Source: Corynebacterium caspium DSM 44850 (lineage in GTDB: Bacteria > Actinomycetota > Actinomycetes > Mycobacteriales > Mycobacteriaceae). From it: a stretch of 64,000 bases of DNA. The notes below the pieces were generated by a model that worked only from the letters and a program-made list of their open reading frames with translations, was not told the DNA's origin and did no database searches. Each line of letters begins with the position of its first letter. The first letter of the stretch is position 1. Shown here piece by piece: positions 31,457 to 41,211 of this stretch. The stretch spans positions 930,001 to 994,000 of the forward strand of contig NZ_CP047118.1 in assembly GCF_030440555.1 (NCBI RefSeq), written 5' to 3'. Made by a program: the position numbers and the translations under genes.

Positions 31457-31462
31457 ACAATA
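31457..31462 (-). promoter_or_regulatory. -10 of the aldo/keto-reductase-fold gene
   Basis: Minus-strand TATTGT ends 7 nt before the GTG at 31449. A GGAG 3 nt before the GTG is too close to be an effective ribosome site. Confidence 0.4.
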
Positions 31463-31519
31463 GCCTGCTCCTGGTAGCAGTGGTGCGTGTGGGACATCAG
31501 AGTAGTAGCGTGGGCAGAC

Positions 31520-32407
31520 GTGATAAACCTTAGCAACCTAGCTGAGCTAGGCGATCCCCAAGTACTAGTTGCCCAAGACATGTCTTGGATGCAAGTAATT
31601 GTGCTGTCTTTAGTACAAGGTCTAACAGAATTTCTGCCAGTGAGCTCTTCTGGGCACTTGCGTATCTTCTCTGAACTTTTTTGGGGAATCGATGCCGGAG
31701 CTTCTTTTACCGCGGTAGTGCAATTAGGTACTGAGGCCGCAGTTCTGGTCTATTTTGCGCGAGATATTTATAGCATTGCTAGCGGTTGGCTAAAAGGGCT
31801 ATTTAATAAGGAAGCTCGCAATTTTGAGTATCGCATGGGATGGATGGTCATTATTGGAACCCTCCCGGTGGCCTTAGTTGGATATTTTGGGAGACACCTC
31901 ATCCGCGATAGCCTGCGCTCACTATGGATCACTGCCATTGTTTTAGTGGCTTTTTCACTGGTATTTATCTTGGCTGAAAAATTGGGCACCAAAAAGCGCA
32001 ATTATGAGGAATTAACCATGCGCGATGCAGTGCTAATGGGCTTGGCGCAGTGCTTAGCCTTGATTCCGGGGGTATCTCGCTCCGGCGGTACGATCTCCGC
32101 AGGCTTATTCTTAGGACTATCTCGCGAGGTCGCTGCCCGTTTTAGTTTCCTATTAGCTATTCCAGCAGTACTAGCCTCCGGCCTATTTTCCTTGCCAGAT
32201 GCCTTCAATCCTGAGTTTGGGCAATCCGCAAGTGCTTTACAACTAGGTGTAGGAACCTTAATTGCCTTTGTAGTTGGTTATGGTGCTATTGCTTGGCTGC
32301 TTAAATTTATTTCCAAGCATTCTTTCTCCTGGTTTGCGGCATATCGGATCCCCGTTGGTATCGCAGTGCTGGGATTATTAGCTACCGGCTCAATCGCAGC
32401 CTATTAA
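31520..32407 (+). CDS. uppP: Undecaprenyl-diphosphatase
   Basis: A ~295-residue BacA/UppP integral membrane phosphatase that recycles undecaprenyl diphosphate for peptidoglycan and other envelope polymers. The active-site motifs are intact: the (E/Q)xxxE-type [17 protein letters not shown] and [13 protein letters not shown]. About eight helices follow. The start is uncertain. GTG at 31520 gives an N-terminus of about the length seen in corynebacterial homologues; GTG 31487 or ATG 31589 (MSWMQVIVL) are alternatives. TAGCGT lies 8 nt before 31520. It is followed by mshC, as in C. glutamicum. Confidence 0.93.
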   Translation: MINLSNLAELGDPQVLVAQDMSWMQVIVLSLVQGLTEFLPVSSSGHLRIFSELFWGIDAGASFTAVVQLGTEAAVLVYFARDIYSIASGWLKGLFNKEARNFEYRMGWMVIIGTLPVALVGYFGRHLIRDSLRSLWITAIVLVAFSLVFILAEKLGTKKRNYEELTMRDAVLMGLAQCLALIPGVSRSGGTISAGLFLGLSREVAARFSFLLAIPAVLASGLFSLPDAFNPEFGQSASALQLGVGTLIAFVVGYGAIAWLLKFISKHSFSWFAAYRIPVGIAVLGLLATGSIAAY

Positions 32408-32494
32408 ATCTAGACAAATACGATAGGCCAACTAAAGGCGGATTTTTACTGGCTTAGTCTCGTCCTAAGTCTTTTAGTGGTTAAGGTGTAAAGC

Positions 32495-34171
32495 ATGAAG
32501 TCATGGCCTAAACCCATAGTTCCTCAGGTTCCCGGAACTCCGATTCCGCTATCCCTCTACGATTCTGCTGACCAAAGAATCAAGCCAGTAGAACTGCCAG
32601 AATCTGGTCCAGTCGGAATGTATGTTTGCGGCATAACACCTTATGATGCCACCCATTTAGGCCATGCAGCTACATATTTAACCTTTGATTTGATTAACCG
32701 AGTACTGCTAGATAATGGCTACGAAGTCAATTACGTACAAAATGTTACTGATATTGATGAGCCACTATTTGAAAGGGCCCAGCGCGATGGGGTCCATTGG
32801 CGAGATTTAGGCGATAACCAAATTGAACTATTCCGCTCAGATATGACCGCCTTGCAGGTATTGCCGCCACAGCATTTTATCGGAGCCACAGAAGCTATTG
32901 CAGAAGCTGCTGAATTAGCAGCAGAACTTTTAGATAATGGTTCTGCATACATAATTGATGACCCGGAATTTCCCGATATTTATGCGCGCTGCGATGCCAC
33001 CCCAGATTTCGGTTATGAATCAAATTATTCCACTACCGAAATGATAAATACTTTTGCAGAACGTGGCGGTGACCCAGAGCGTCCAGCTAAGAAATTCCCC
33101 TTAGATGCGCTGCTATGGCGAATGGAAAGAGACGGGGAACCTGCTTGGGATTCTGTAGTGGGAAGAGGCCGTCCTGGTTGGCATATCGAGTGTGCGGCGA
33201 TTGCGGCGAACCGTTTGGGTAATCATTTTGCTATCCAAGGTGGCGGCGCAGATTTAGCTTTTCCACATCATGAGTACTCGGCAGCGCATGTGGAAGCGGC
33301 CCGTAATTCTGCGCGCATGGCTGGCCATTATGTACATACCGGCATGATCGGACTTAATGGCACCAAAATGTCTAAGTCCTTGGGGAATTTAGTTTTCGTA
33401 TCGGTTTTAACTCGCGAAGGCCATGAGCCCAGTGCCATTCGGTTAGGAGTTTATGCCGGGCATTACCGGGCAGCTCGAGATTGGAATGACCAGCTATTAG
33501 CTGCAGCTGAAGATCGCTTAGAGAGGTGGCGTCAAGCTCTAGAGAGGCCTTTCTCACTGCAATCTGCTACCACTTTGCTCACCCAGGTGCGAGAATTCTT
33601 AGCTGCGGATCTAGATACTCCCGGCGCGCTCCAGGCAATTGATACTTGGGCTGCACAAGTTCTAGCAGCAACTTCGGCTGCTCCTGTGGATCCGGAAGCT
33701 AAAGAGCTGGTAGACAGTGGAATTGCAGCCTTATTAGGAGTGCAATTAATTCCTTTAAAAGCTGTAAATCGCACAGTGGGAGAGATTCAAGACCAGTTCG
33801 GGGCACAGGTCACAGAATTTATTGAGGAATTGGACTATTTTGCGCGTGGTTCATATCTCACTCCGGCAGAGCGAAAAAACTGGATTGAGCCTTTTGATCC
33901 AGCAGCGCTTTTAGAGTTGGAGGAGATCCTAAGGGAATTCTTAACTGGGGTGGAATTATTAGGAGATAGATATCCCAGTTATGACCTCTATCCTGCTATG
34001 ACCGCCCATATTCGCAATTTGCACGCCGCACTTACGGATTTTAATGCGCGTAATTATGATGCGATTTTGGAGCCGGAAGAATACCCAACCATTAATAAAC
34101 TAACTAGGCAAGTAGCCCAATATTTGGGGATAACTCCTATTCAGCTAGTAGACCTACCTATTTTGGAGTAG
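32495..34171 (+). CDS. mshC: Cysteine:GlcN-Ins ligase MshC with a C-terminal extension
   Basis: The cytoplasmic ligase that joins Cys to glucosaminyl-inositol in mycothiol synthesis, evolved from cysteinyl-tRNA synthetase. Zinc ligand Cys45 and the HIGH-like TPYDATHLGH (~49-57) are present, GWHIECAAIA carries a second zinc Cys, HHEYSAAH the His ligand, and KMSKS is K291-S295. Family members end near residue 420, where this protein reads IAALLGVQL. Here the frame continues for ~140 acidic, helical residues (~420-558) that I do not recognise. The ATG follows AAGGTG. The gene is closed by a hairpin at 34239. Confidence 0.92.
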   Translation: MKSWPKPIVPQVPGTPIPLSLYDSADQRIKPVELPESGPVGMYVCGITPYDATHLGHAATYLTFDLINRVLLDNGYEVNYVQNVTDIDEPLFERAQRDGVHWRDLGDNQIELFRSDMTALQVLPPQHFIGATEAIAEAAELAAELLDNGSAYIIDDPEFPDIYARCDATPDFGYESNYSTTEMINTFAERGGDPERPAKKFPLDALLWRMERDGEPAWDSVVGRGRPGWHIECAAIAANRLGNHFAIQGGGADLAFPHHEYSAAHVEAARNSARMAGHYVHTGMIGLNGTKMSKSLGNLVFVSVLTREGHEPSAIRLGVYAGHYRAARDWNDQLLAAAEDRLERWRQALERPFSLQSATTLLTQVREFLAADLDTPGALQAIDTWAAQVLAATSAAPVDPEAKELVDSGIAALLGVQLIPLKAVNRTVGEIQDQFGAQVTEFIEELDYFARGSYLTPAERKNWIEPFDPAALLELEEILREFLTGVELLGDRYPSYDLYPAMTAHIRNLHAALTDFNARNYDAILEPEEYPTINKLTRQVAQYLGITPIQLVDLPILE

Positions 34172-34238
34172 CCATAACAACTAGGCAGAATGCTTGCTAA
34201 ATAAATCTTATTGAGGAATATTTCAGCTCAGAGATCTT

Positions 34239-34265
34239 AAAATACCCCCGTTATTGGGGGATTTT
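34239..34265 (+). terminator. Intrinsic terminator after mshC
   Basis: CCCCC/GGGGG core stem with a 6-nt loop, extended by AAAAT/ATTTT around one bulged A, with the T tract forming part of the stem and following it. Confidence 0.7.
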
Positions 34266-34377
34266 AGGTTAAAAGCACCGAGTTTCTTGTGTTATTTAGG
34301 TAAACCTGGGGCGAGGAAAAACCCTTCCAACTACCCTGGTGACAGCTTTGGCAACTTAACATGAAAAGGACTCCTGC

Positions 34378-35826
34378 GTGCCTAATCAAGATCTTCAAAA
34401 AACTCGTACAGAAACTGATCTCTTGGGCTCCCTTGAGGTTCCCGTGGAGGCCTACTATGGCATCCATACAGTGCGGGCGATAAATAACTTTCCGATATCT
34501 CGAACCACCATCAATGATTACCCGGAGTTCATTCGGGGTATGGCCCAAGTTAAAAAAGCCACGGCAATTGCCAATAACCAGCTAAAGACTTTGCCGGTTG
34601 AAAAGGCCCGCCCAATTATCTGGGCCTGTGACCAAATAATTGAGCACGGCCGGTGCCTGGATCAATTCCCAATTAATGCTTTCCAGGGTGGGGCTGGGAC
34701 TTCTCTAAATATGAATGCCAATGAAGTCATTGCCAATCTGGCTTTGGAATATCTTGGGGAGGAAAAAGGAGCCTACGGGGTTATCAACCCTAATGATGAT
34801 GTAAATATGGCTCAGTCCACTAATGATGCTTATCCAACTGGTCTTAAATTAGGTATTCATGCGCGTTTCCAACCCTTGCTGCTAGCGATTACAGAAATTG
34901 TGGCCGCATTGGAAACTAAAGGAGAAGAATTCCAAGATGTCCTAAAGATGGGACGCACGCAGCTCCAAGATGCAGTTCCGATGTCTTTGGGCGCAGAATT
35001 TAAAGGTTTTGCGCACACGCTAGGCAAAGATATTGAGCTTCTAAAATCAGCTGCAGATGCCTTGCTGGAAGTAAATTTAGGGGCTACTGCCATTGGAACT
35101 GGGCTAAATACTCCAACAGGTTTCGTAGCTGCGGTCACGGCTGCTCTTGCAGAGGTTACGGGGCTGCCGATAACCAGCGCTCCAGATCTAATTGAGGCGA
35201 CTTCAGACTGTGGCGGATATGTGCACGCCCATGGGGTCCTCAAGCGGTTTGCCTTAAAGCTTTCTAAAATTTGTAATGATTTACGCTTGCTTTCCTCTGG
35301 TCCCACTGCTGGTTTGGGGGAAATCAATTTGCCGGAGCGCCAAGCTGGTTCTTCGATTATGCCCGGCAAAGTTAATCCGGTAATTCCGGAGGTAGTAAAC
35401 CAAGTTTGCTTCAAAATTATGGGCAATGATGTCACGGTATCTGCGGCCGCAGAAGCAGGCCAGTTACAACTCAACGTGATGGAACCAGTTATTGCCCAAG
35501 CTATTTTTGAATCCCTAGAGATCCTCACCAATGCGCTTAATATTTTGCGGGAATACTGCATTGATGGCATAACCGCCAATATCGAGGTCTGTGAACAATA
35601 TGTGCGCAATTCGATAGGGACGGTAACTTATCTCAATCCCTTTATTGGGCACAGTTGGGGCGATCGCATTGCCCGAGAAGCCCTGCAAACTGGCAAGGCA
35701 GTTACCGAACTTGTACTTGAAAAAGGCTTATTACCAGAATCTCAACTAGCAGAGGTTATGGATAAACATAATCTCATGTATCCGAGTTTTAATGGCATTA
35801 CTTTCCCAGATGATCCTGGTCTTTAG
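34378..35826 (+). CDS. aspA: Aspartate ammonia-lyase
   Basis: A 482-residue member of the fumarase/aspartase superfamily converting L-aspartate to fumarate and ammonia. The signature loop [15 protein letters not shown] is intact, and the aspartase-type N-terminus ([21 protein letters not shown]) and [17 protein letters not shown] are present, favouring aspartase over fumarase. It starts at GTG with AAAGGA upstream and stands alone between the mshC terminator and fhs. A GCGGGG/CCCCGC hairpin (35853-35874) without a T run follows it. Confidence 0.92.
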   Translation: MPNQDLQKTRTETDLLGSLEVPVEAYYGIHTVRAINNFPISRTTINDYPEFIRGMAQVKKATAIANNQLKTLPVEKARPIIWACDQIIEHGRCLDQFPINAFQGGAGTSLNMNANEVIANLALEYLGEEKGAYGVINPNDDVNMAQSTNDAYPTGLKLGIHARFQPLLLAITEIVAALETKGEEFQDVLKMGRTQLQDAVPMSLGAEFKGFAHTLGKDIELLKSAADALLEVNLGATAIGTGLNTPTGFVAAVTAALAEVTGLPITSAPDLIEATSDCGGYVHAHGVLKRFALKLSKICNDLRLLSSGPTAGLGEINLPERQAGSSIMPGKVNPVIPEVVNQVCFKIMGNDVTVSAAAEAGQLQLNVMEPVIAQAIFESLEILTNALNILREYCIDGITANIEVCEQYVRNSIGTVTYLNPFIGHSWGDRIAREALQTGKAVTELVLEKGLLPESQLAEVMDKHNLMYPSFNGITFPDDPGL

Positions 35827-35901
35827 CCTAAAGAGTTATATTTCAGATAGCCGCGGGGGAGGAGACAACCCCGCAAGATTGTGACCACGGCAACTTGGCC
35901 A

Positions 35902-35907
35902 TAAGAT
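35902..35907 (+). promoter_or_regulatory. -10 of fhs (leaderless)
   Basis: TAAGAT ends exactly 7 nt before the ATG at 35915 and no Shine-Dalgarno is present. Confidence 0.5.
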
Positions 35908-35914
35908 AGCGGCC

Positions 35915-37576
35915 ATGAATCCCGATGCTGAGATCGCATACGCACATAATCTTGTACCTATTGCTGAAATAGCTGAGAAAGCCGGTATACCTGCCGCAGC
36001 TCTCGTACCTTATGGCCACACTAAAGCCAAGGTTATTCCGGAGCTTCTTCCAAACCCCGTTGCCGCAGATCCTTCTGCAGCGCGGGGTTCTTTGGTACTA
36101 GTTACCGGAATCTCTCCTACAGCGGCTGGAGAAGGCAAATCCACAGTTTTAATTGGATTGGCTGATGCTTTGAACCTTGAAGGAAAAAAGGCCATGGTCG
36201 CGGTACGCGAACCTTCCTTGGGCCCAGTATTGGGCCGTAAAGGTGGGGCTACAGGCGGTGGCTATGCCCAGGTAGTTCCGATGGAAGATATTAATATCCA
36301 CTTCACCGGAGATATGCATGCCATCACTGCCGCGACAAACTCCCTGGCAGCTTTAATTGATAACCATATTTTCCAAGGAAATGCCCTTGGAATTGATCCG
36401 GAAAATATAACTTGGCAGCGCTGCCTAGACGTCAATGATCGCGCCCTGCGCCAAATCACCACTGCTACAGGTGCTAAAACTGGATTCACCATCACCGCTG
36501 CAAGTGAAATTATGGCCATTATTTGTTTAGCTACAGATCTTGCGGATCTGCAAAAACGCGTTGGCGCTATAACTATTGGTTTTGATTTCTCCGGGCAGCC
36601 AGTAACTGTGGACCAACTAGGGGTCACCGATGCTTTAATAATGCTGCTCAGAGACGCTTTGCGACCCAATCTGGTACAAACTTTGGGAGGAACCCCGGCA
36701 TTTATTCACGGCGGTCCTTTTGCAAATATCGCCCATGGCTGCAGTTCCCTAATCGCTACTAAGGCTGCTTTACAGATTTCAGATGTAGTAGTTACTGAAG
36801 CCGGATTCGGGGCAGACCTCGGTGCTGAAAAATTCTTCGATATTGCAGCTAGAGAAGGCGGCCTGCAAACTTCTGTAGCCGTAGTGGTGGCTTCTATTCG
36901 CTCCCTGAAATTAAATGGTGGTGCTGATAAAGAAGAGTTGAGTACCGAAAACGTAGCTGCTTTAAAGCGGGGCATCGTAAATCTGGAACGGCACGTGGAA
37001 AATGTGCGTCGTTTTGGTGTAGAACCCGTAGTCGCTTTAAATCTGTTTTCTGCTGATCATCTTGCCGAACGCGAATTTATGGGGCAGTGGGCACAAGAAC
37101 ACCAGGTACCTTTCCATGAGGTTTCAGTCTGGGCCAATGGTGGTGCCGGAGCTCGGGAATTAGCTCGTACCGTTATTGAACTGAGCAAGCGGGAAGCTAC
37201 CTCCCATACGCTATATGCTCCGGATGCTCCCCTGGAAGAGGCTATTAATACTGTGGCCACCGAAATTTATGGGGCTGCCAAAGTGGAGTACTCCGAACTA
37301 GCACTTACCCAACTTGCGCAGCTTCAGGCCCAAGGTTTGGATAAATTGCCGGTATGTATTTCCAAGACACCGTTTTCTTTCAGTGATGACCCTAGCCAAT
37401 TAGGCGCGCCAACTGGACATACCTTACATGTGCGCGAATTAATAGCGCGCACGGGAGCAGGATTTGTGGTAGCCCTAACTGGAACAGTGCTCACGATGCC
37501 AGGATTACCGCCGCAACCTGCCGCAAATGGCATCACTATTAATACCGACAGTGGACAAGTAAGCGGACTTTTCTAA
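35915..37576 (+). CDS. fhs: Formate-tetrahydrofolate ligase
   Basis: A 553-residue ATP-dependent enzyme that makes 10-formyl-THF from formate. The P-loop-like TAAGEGKSTV, the family signature VREPSLGPVLGRKGGATGGG and the second motif AFIHGGPFANIAHGCSS are all present at normal length. The likely role is one-carbon salvage from formate. Its -10 lies 7 nt upstream, so it appears to be transcribed independently of aspA. Confidence 0.95.
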   Translation: MNPDAEIAYAHNLVPIAEIAEKAGIPAAALVPYGHTKAKVIPELLPNPVAADPSAARGSLVLVTGISPTAAGEGKSTVLIGLADALNLEGKKAMVAVREPSLGPVLGRKGGATGGGYAQVVPMEDINIHFTGDMHAITAATNSLAALIDNHIFQGNALGIDPENITWQRCLDVNDRALRQITTATGAKTGFTITAASEIMAIICLATDLADLQKRVGAITIGFDFSGQPVTVDQLGVTDALIMLLRDALRPNLVQTLGGTPAFIHGGPFANIAHGCSSLIATKAALQISDVVVTEAGFGADLGAEKFFDIAAREGGLQTSVAVVVASIRSLKLNGGADKEELSTENVAALKRGIVNLERHVENVRRFGVEPVVALNLFSADHLAEREFMGQWAQEHQVPFHEVSVWANGGAGARELARTVIELSKREATSHTLYAPDAPLEEAINTVATEIYGAAKVEYSELALTQLAQLQAQGLDKLPVCISKTPFSFSDDPSQLGAPTGHTLHVRELIARTGAGFVVALTGTVLTMPGLPPQPAANGITINTDSGQVSGLF

Positions 37577-37640
37577 AGCAAATAGCAGCTGGTTAAACAA
37601 TCGCTCCCTCGAATTTAGGATTAATGGCAAACTGTTGCAT

Positions 37641-38912
37641 ATGGCATTGCAAAATTTGGCGAAACACTCACAGGATCTCATTGATTTCATTGCGGCGAGT
37701 CCTTCTTCCTATCACGCGGCCTTTAACGTGGGCCAGCGCTGCCTGGAACTAGGCTTTCAGCCTCAAGATGAAACCAAACCTTGGGATGCACGCCCTGGGG
37801 GTCATTTCCTAATTCGAAGTGGAGCGGTTGTAGCCTGGTATATTCCGCCAACTGCAGGTCCGCAAAGTGCTTTTCGAATCATTGGTTCACATACAGACTC
37901 TCCAGGTTTAATGGTTAAACCACAGCCGGAATTTAGCCAAGCTGGATTTCAGCAATTAGCCGTAGAGGTTTATGGTGGACCAATTTTGCATAGTTGGTTT
38001 GATAGAGAACTAACTGTGGCCGGGCAGCTGGTCTTACATGACGGCTCCACTCGTTTAGCTAATACTGGTCCGGTGGGGCGCATTCCTAATTTGGCCATAC
38101 ATCTTTATCGCCAAGATGAATTCACCGCTGATCGCCAGACACATCTGCAGCCAGTATTGTGCACTACAGCCAAAAATGGCTCTTTTATGCAGCTAGTGGC
38201 CGATTCTGCCGGAGTTTCTCCAACAGATATCGCAGCTTTTAATCTCATCACTGCAGATGCCCAACGCGGGGAAATATTTGGGGCTAAATCAGAATTCCTA
38301 GCTGCTGGTCGCCTGGATAATCTCAGTTCGGTATTTGCCAGTTTAGAAGCGTTGAGCCTGGCAGTAGCAGATTATGAGGGCCAAAATATTTTGGTGATGG
38401 CAGCCTTTGATCATGAAGAAGTAGGTTCAGCCTCACGCACCGGGGCAGGCGGTCCCTTGCTAAGTGATGTTTTACAGCGTACCGCCAGAGCCTTGGGGGC
38501 AGATGAAGAACAACGCTATCAAATGCTAGCCAGATCTAGCTGTGTTTCTGCAGATGCCGCCCACAGCGTGCATCCTAATTACAGTGCTAAACATGATCCC
38601 ACGCACCACCCAGTTTTAGGCGGGGGAGTAGTCCTTAAAATTAACGCTAACCAACGCTATGCCTCTGAAGCTACTACTGCAGCAATATGGCGGAAAGCCT
38701 GTGCCGAAGCGGCAGTGCCAGTGCAGGATTTTGTCAGCAATAATGCGGTGCCATGTGGTTCTACTATCGGCCCAATTACGGCAACCCGCTTAGGTATTCC
38801 CACTGTGGATGTAGGGGTGCCGCTTTTATCGATGCACTCAGCTCGGGAAATGCTAGCCCTCCAAGATGAACTATGGTTCAGCCAAGCACTTCATGCATAC
38901 TTACTCAGTTAA
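37641..38912 (+). CDS. M18 family aspartyl aminopeptidase
   Basis: A 423-residue M18 metallopeptidase that removes N-terminal residues, preferring acidic ones in characterised members. Metal and catalytic residues are visible: His in GSHTDSPGL, Asp in GRLDNLSS, Glu-Glu in FDHEEVGSASRTG, and the terminal His in LLSMHSAREM. The ATG at 37641 is preferred over a TTG two codons upstream. The corynebacterial homologue is often called pepC although it belongs to M18. It lies 65 bp after fhs and is followed by trmI. Confidence 0.9.
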   Translation: MALQNLAKHSQDLIDFIAASPSSYHAAFNVGQRCLELGFQPQDETKPWDARPGGHFLIRSGAVVAWYIPPTAGPQSAFRIIGSHTDSPGLMVKPQPEFSQAGFQQLAVEVYGGPILHSWFDRELTVAGQLVLHDGSTRLANTGPVGRIPNLAIHLYRQDEFTADRQTHLQPVLCTTAKNGSFMQLVADSAGVSPTDIAAFNLITADAQRGEIFGAKSEFLAAGRLDNLSSVFASLEALSLAVADYEGQNILVMAAFDHEEVGSASRTGAGGPLLSDVLQRTARALGADEEQRYQMLARSSCVSADAAHSVHPNYSAKHDPTHHPVLGGGVVLKINANQRYASEATTAAIWRKACAEAAVPVQDFVSNNAVPCGSTIGPITATRLGIPTVDVGVPLLSMHSAREMLALQDELWFSQALHAYLLS

Positions 38913-38967
38913 TTCATTCACAGCTACTGTTAACTTCTAATTGAGTTTAACTGCAAGGAGTTTGTAC

Positions 38968-39804
38968 ATGGCCTATTCAGGTCCGTTTAAATATGGTGAT
39001 CGAGTGCAGCTAACTGATGCTAAACGCCGGCACTATACCCTGGTTCTAAAAGAAGGGGCCCAATTCCACTCGCATAAAGGAATTGTGGATCACGATGCCA
39101 TTGTGGGCCTGGATGAAGGTTCCGTAATTAAATCCACTATGGGCGGAGATTTTCTACTTTTCCGCCATCTAATGGTGGATCATGTACTCTCCATGCCGCG
39201 CGGTGCAGCAGTAATCTACCCTAAAGATTCAGCCCAAATCCTGGTTGAAGGAGATATCTTTATGGGTGCCAGAGTCTTAGAAGCTGGCGCCGGTTCCGGG
39301 GCGCTGTCAATGGCACTACTGCGCGCTGTTGGCCCGGAAGGAAAAGTATTTTCCTATGAAATTCGCGATGACCATCTCCAATATGCCCTTGCTAATGTGC
39401 AGGATTATTTTGGGGAAACCCCTAGCTGGTGGGAGCCACGCCTTGGGGATCTAGGAGAGGTAACTACTGCGGATTTAGACGGTCCAGTTGATCGTATTGT
39501 GCTAGATATGTTAGCCCCTTGGGAGCATTTGGAAACGGTGCGCGATCTGCTAATCCCAGGCGGGGTATTTATGACTTATGTGGCTACCGTACCGCAATTA
39601 ATGAAGGTCATGGAAGGTATTCGGGAGCTAAAATGCTTTACAGAACCGCGAGCCTGGGAATCCCTTGTTAGGGATTGGAAAGTAGAAGGTTTAGCTACTC
39701 GTCCAGAACACCGGATGAATGCGCATACGGCCTTTTTGATCTGGACTCGCAGGTTAGCCGATGGGGTAACCCCACCGCGCCCGCAACGTCGTGGCCGGAA
39801 ATAA
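38968..39804 (+). CDS. trmI: tRNA (adenine-58-N1)-methyltransferase TrmI
   Basis: A 278-residue class I SAM-dependent enzyme that methylates A58 in the tRNA T-loop. The N-terminal domain (FKYGDRVQLTDAKRRHYT) and SAM motif I (RVLEAGAGSGALSMALLRAV) are present, with YEIRDDHLQYALANV binding the ribose. A good AAGGAG 7 nt before the ATG at 38968 decides the start over an in-frame TTG at 38941. In actinobacteria trmI often precedes the arc/pup locus; here the TetR-controlled module is inserted between them. Confidence 0.94.
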   Translation: MAYSGPFKYGDRVQLTDAKRRHYTLVLKEGAQFHSHKGIVDHDAIVGLDEGSVIKSTMGGDFLLFRHLMVDHVLSMPRGAAVIYPKDSAQILVEGDIFMGARVLEAGAGSGALSMALLRAVGPEGKVFSYEIRDDHLQYALANVQDYFGETPSWWEPRLGDLGEVTTADLDGPVDRIVLDMLAPWEHLETVRDLLIPGGVFMTYVATVPQLMKVMEGIRELKCFTEPRAWESLVRDWKVEGLATRPEHRMNAHTAFLIWTRRLADGVTPPRPQRRGRK

Positions 39805-39842
39805 AAGGGAAATAAAGTAAATAAGTCTGAATTGGGTTATTG

Positions 39843-39868
39843 CCGCAGGTGCTTTAAATTGCCTGCGG
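39843..39868. terminator. Hairpin between trmI and the convergent tetR
   Basis: CCGCAGG/CCTGCGG 7-bp stem with a 12-nt loop, extended by ATTGG/CCAAT with mismatches. It spans the tetR stop codon and has no clear T run on either strand, so its efficiency is doubtful. Confidence 0.4.
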
Positions 39869-40429
39869 TCCAATATAAGACTCTGCAGGTGTTAATCTTT
39901 CAACTGCTCGGGCGATGCGATCATCGTTATATTCACCTAATTTCATGGTGCGATGCAGCAAAACGCCTTCATAGAGGGCATCTAAAATAAAAGTGGTATC
40001 TTCATCAAAATAGCGCGCCATCACTGCGCGACAGTTTTGAGTCCAATTGGATAAAACAATACGGTGGCGGGGGCGTCGTAGAGAAAGCGAATATAGTTCG
40101 CTTCCTAGAATTATCTGGGTGCGCGAAGAAGCGGAATCACTGAGCATTCGAACAGTGGCTGCCCGGGCTTCTTCTAATGAACACACAGAATCATAATAAT
40201 CTGCAAACTGTTTGGCAGAGCGCATCGTAAAACACTTAAATGCAGCGCTTAAAAGGCCATCTTTATCGTCAAAATAATAACCTATTGACCCCAGTGCAAC
40301 CCCTGCGCGGTCAGCGACAAGCCTAAGTGTTAAGCCAGCTACGCCATAGGACATGATGCACTCAAGGGCTGCATCGATGATCTTATCGCGACGTCCTAAA
40401 CCAGGTGGTTGCACATTATTTGAGGCCAT
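39854..40429 (-). CDS. TetR-family transcriptional regulator
   Basis: A 191-residue TetR regulator. The N-terminal HTH (LTLRLVADRAGVALGSIGYY, residues ~33-52) is followed by FDDKDGLLSAAF. The ligand domain is unassignable by eye. The ATG at 40429 has GGAG 5 nt upstream and beats a longer frame. It is the third gene of the leftward arm of the locus, 63 bp after the second small membrane gene, so it would be repressed together with the arm if it binds the paired palindromes at 41226-41284. Those boxes are the best operator candidates because no other regulator is encoded nearby. Confidence 0.9.
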   Translation of the reverse strand: MASNNVQPPGLGRRDKIIDAALECIMSYGVAGLTLRLVADRAGVALGSIGYYFDDKDGLLSAAFKCFTMRSAKQFADYYDSVCSLEEARAATVRMLSDSASSRTQIILGSELYSLSLRRPRHRIVLSNWTQNCRAVMARYFDEDTTFILDALYEGVLLHRTMKLGEYNDDRIARAVERLTPAESYIGPQAI

Positions 40430-40492
40430 TATTCTCCTTGAGAGCAGCAGCTCTACCAACTATAAACAGTTAGCAAACAGCACTGCCTTTTT

Positions 40493-40768
40493 CTAATTTT
40501 TAGCCTTTGCACTTTGCCGCTTACGCATGGTGTTCATAATCTTTAAGCAGCCAAGCAATGCAACAATAGCCCAAACTACTTCAGTAATAAATAGGCCTGG
40601 GTTAAAAGGCTTAATGGCGGTATAGGTAAATCCTAGCGCGCCAAGGAAGTTAATCCCCTGGTAGAAATAAGAATCAGCTTTAACGAGCCTCAAGTTCAGC
40701 AGGCCATAGGCAACTACGAATAGTACGCCGGATGCAATCCCGATTTGGCTTGCATATGTCAACATCAT
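40493..40768 (-). CDS. Small membrane protein, CBU_0592-like (copy B)
   Basis: A 91-residue protein with three hydrophobic segments: GIASGVLFVVAYGLLNL, YFYQGINFLGALGFTYTAI and LFITEVVWAIVALLGCLKI. The pattern of a Tyr-Gln-x-x-Asn-Phe-x-Gly-Ala helix followed by an E-x-x-W helix matches the CBU_0592 type of small membrane proteins; function unknown. It shares that pattern and FNPGLFITE with its neighbour (FNSGVFYTE), so the two are paralogues from a tandem duplication. The ATG at 40768 follows GGAAAGG ~11 nt upstream. Confidence 0.78.
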   Translation of the reverse strand: MMLTYASQIGIASGVLFVVAYGLLNLRLVKADSYFYQGINFLGALGFTYTAIKPFNPGLFITEVVWAIVALLGCLKIMNTMRKRQSAKAKN

Positions 40769-40784
40769 GATTAAAGGACCTTTC

Positions 40785-41063
40785 CTAGCGCAATTCAGCG
40801 GTAGCAGGCTGCTGAGCAGCAGCACGACGATTTAGATAAATCTTGACAATTCCATACAGGCCAATCAGGGACCAGATAAGTTCCGTGTAGAAAACTCCGG
40901 AGTTAAAGGGGTTGAAAGCAGATGCAGTTAGGAAACCAGCACCAACGAAATTGCTTATCTGGTAGGCATAATCATCGATAGTCCATTTGCCAAGATTTAA
41001 CATAGCAAAGGCAAAAAGTAGCGCAACGGATGCAATAAGTCCGAAGATCACCATGGGTGACAT
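40785..41063 (-). CDS. Small membrane protein, CBU_0592-like (copy A)
   Basis: A 92-residue membrane protein with three hydrophobic segments (VIFGLIASVALLFAFAMLNL, YAYQISNFVGAGFLTASAF, FYTELIWSLIGLYGIVKIYL) and a short basic/Gln-Ala tail. It is paralogous to copy B, which starts 16 bp downstream. The ATG at 41063 has AAAGGA 7 nt upstream, which rules out the 36-residue-longer frame. It is the first gene of the leftward arm, transcribed from a promoter whose -35 overlaps the first TetR-type box. Paired small membrane proteins like these may form a hetero-oligomer; that is inference. Confidence 0.78.
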   Translation of the reverse strand: MSPMVIFGLIASVALLFAFAMLNLGKWTIDDYAYQISNFVGAGFLTASAFNPFNSGVFYTELIWSLIGLYGIVKIYLNRRAAAQQPATAELR

Positions 41064-41211
41064 GGAGAGATCCTTTCGGTAAGGGATTGGGCAGTAGTGG
41101 CCGCAGCTTCTCCGAAAGCCCACCTCACCGTCGTGGTAGCTAAAACGTGCAGCAGGTGTGGCAGCCACTAAAAACAGGCTAGGCCCTCAAAACTCTTCAA
41201 AAAGCATCCAA

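Noticed and set aside
34857..35609. 250-residue leftward frame inside aspA
   Set aside because: Antisense shadow of a conserved enzyme; Ser/Pro/Arg-rich low-complexity translation typical of a complementary frame.
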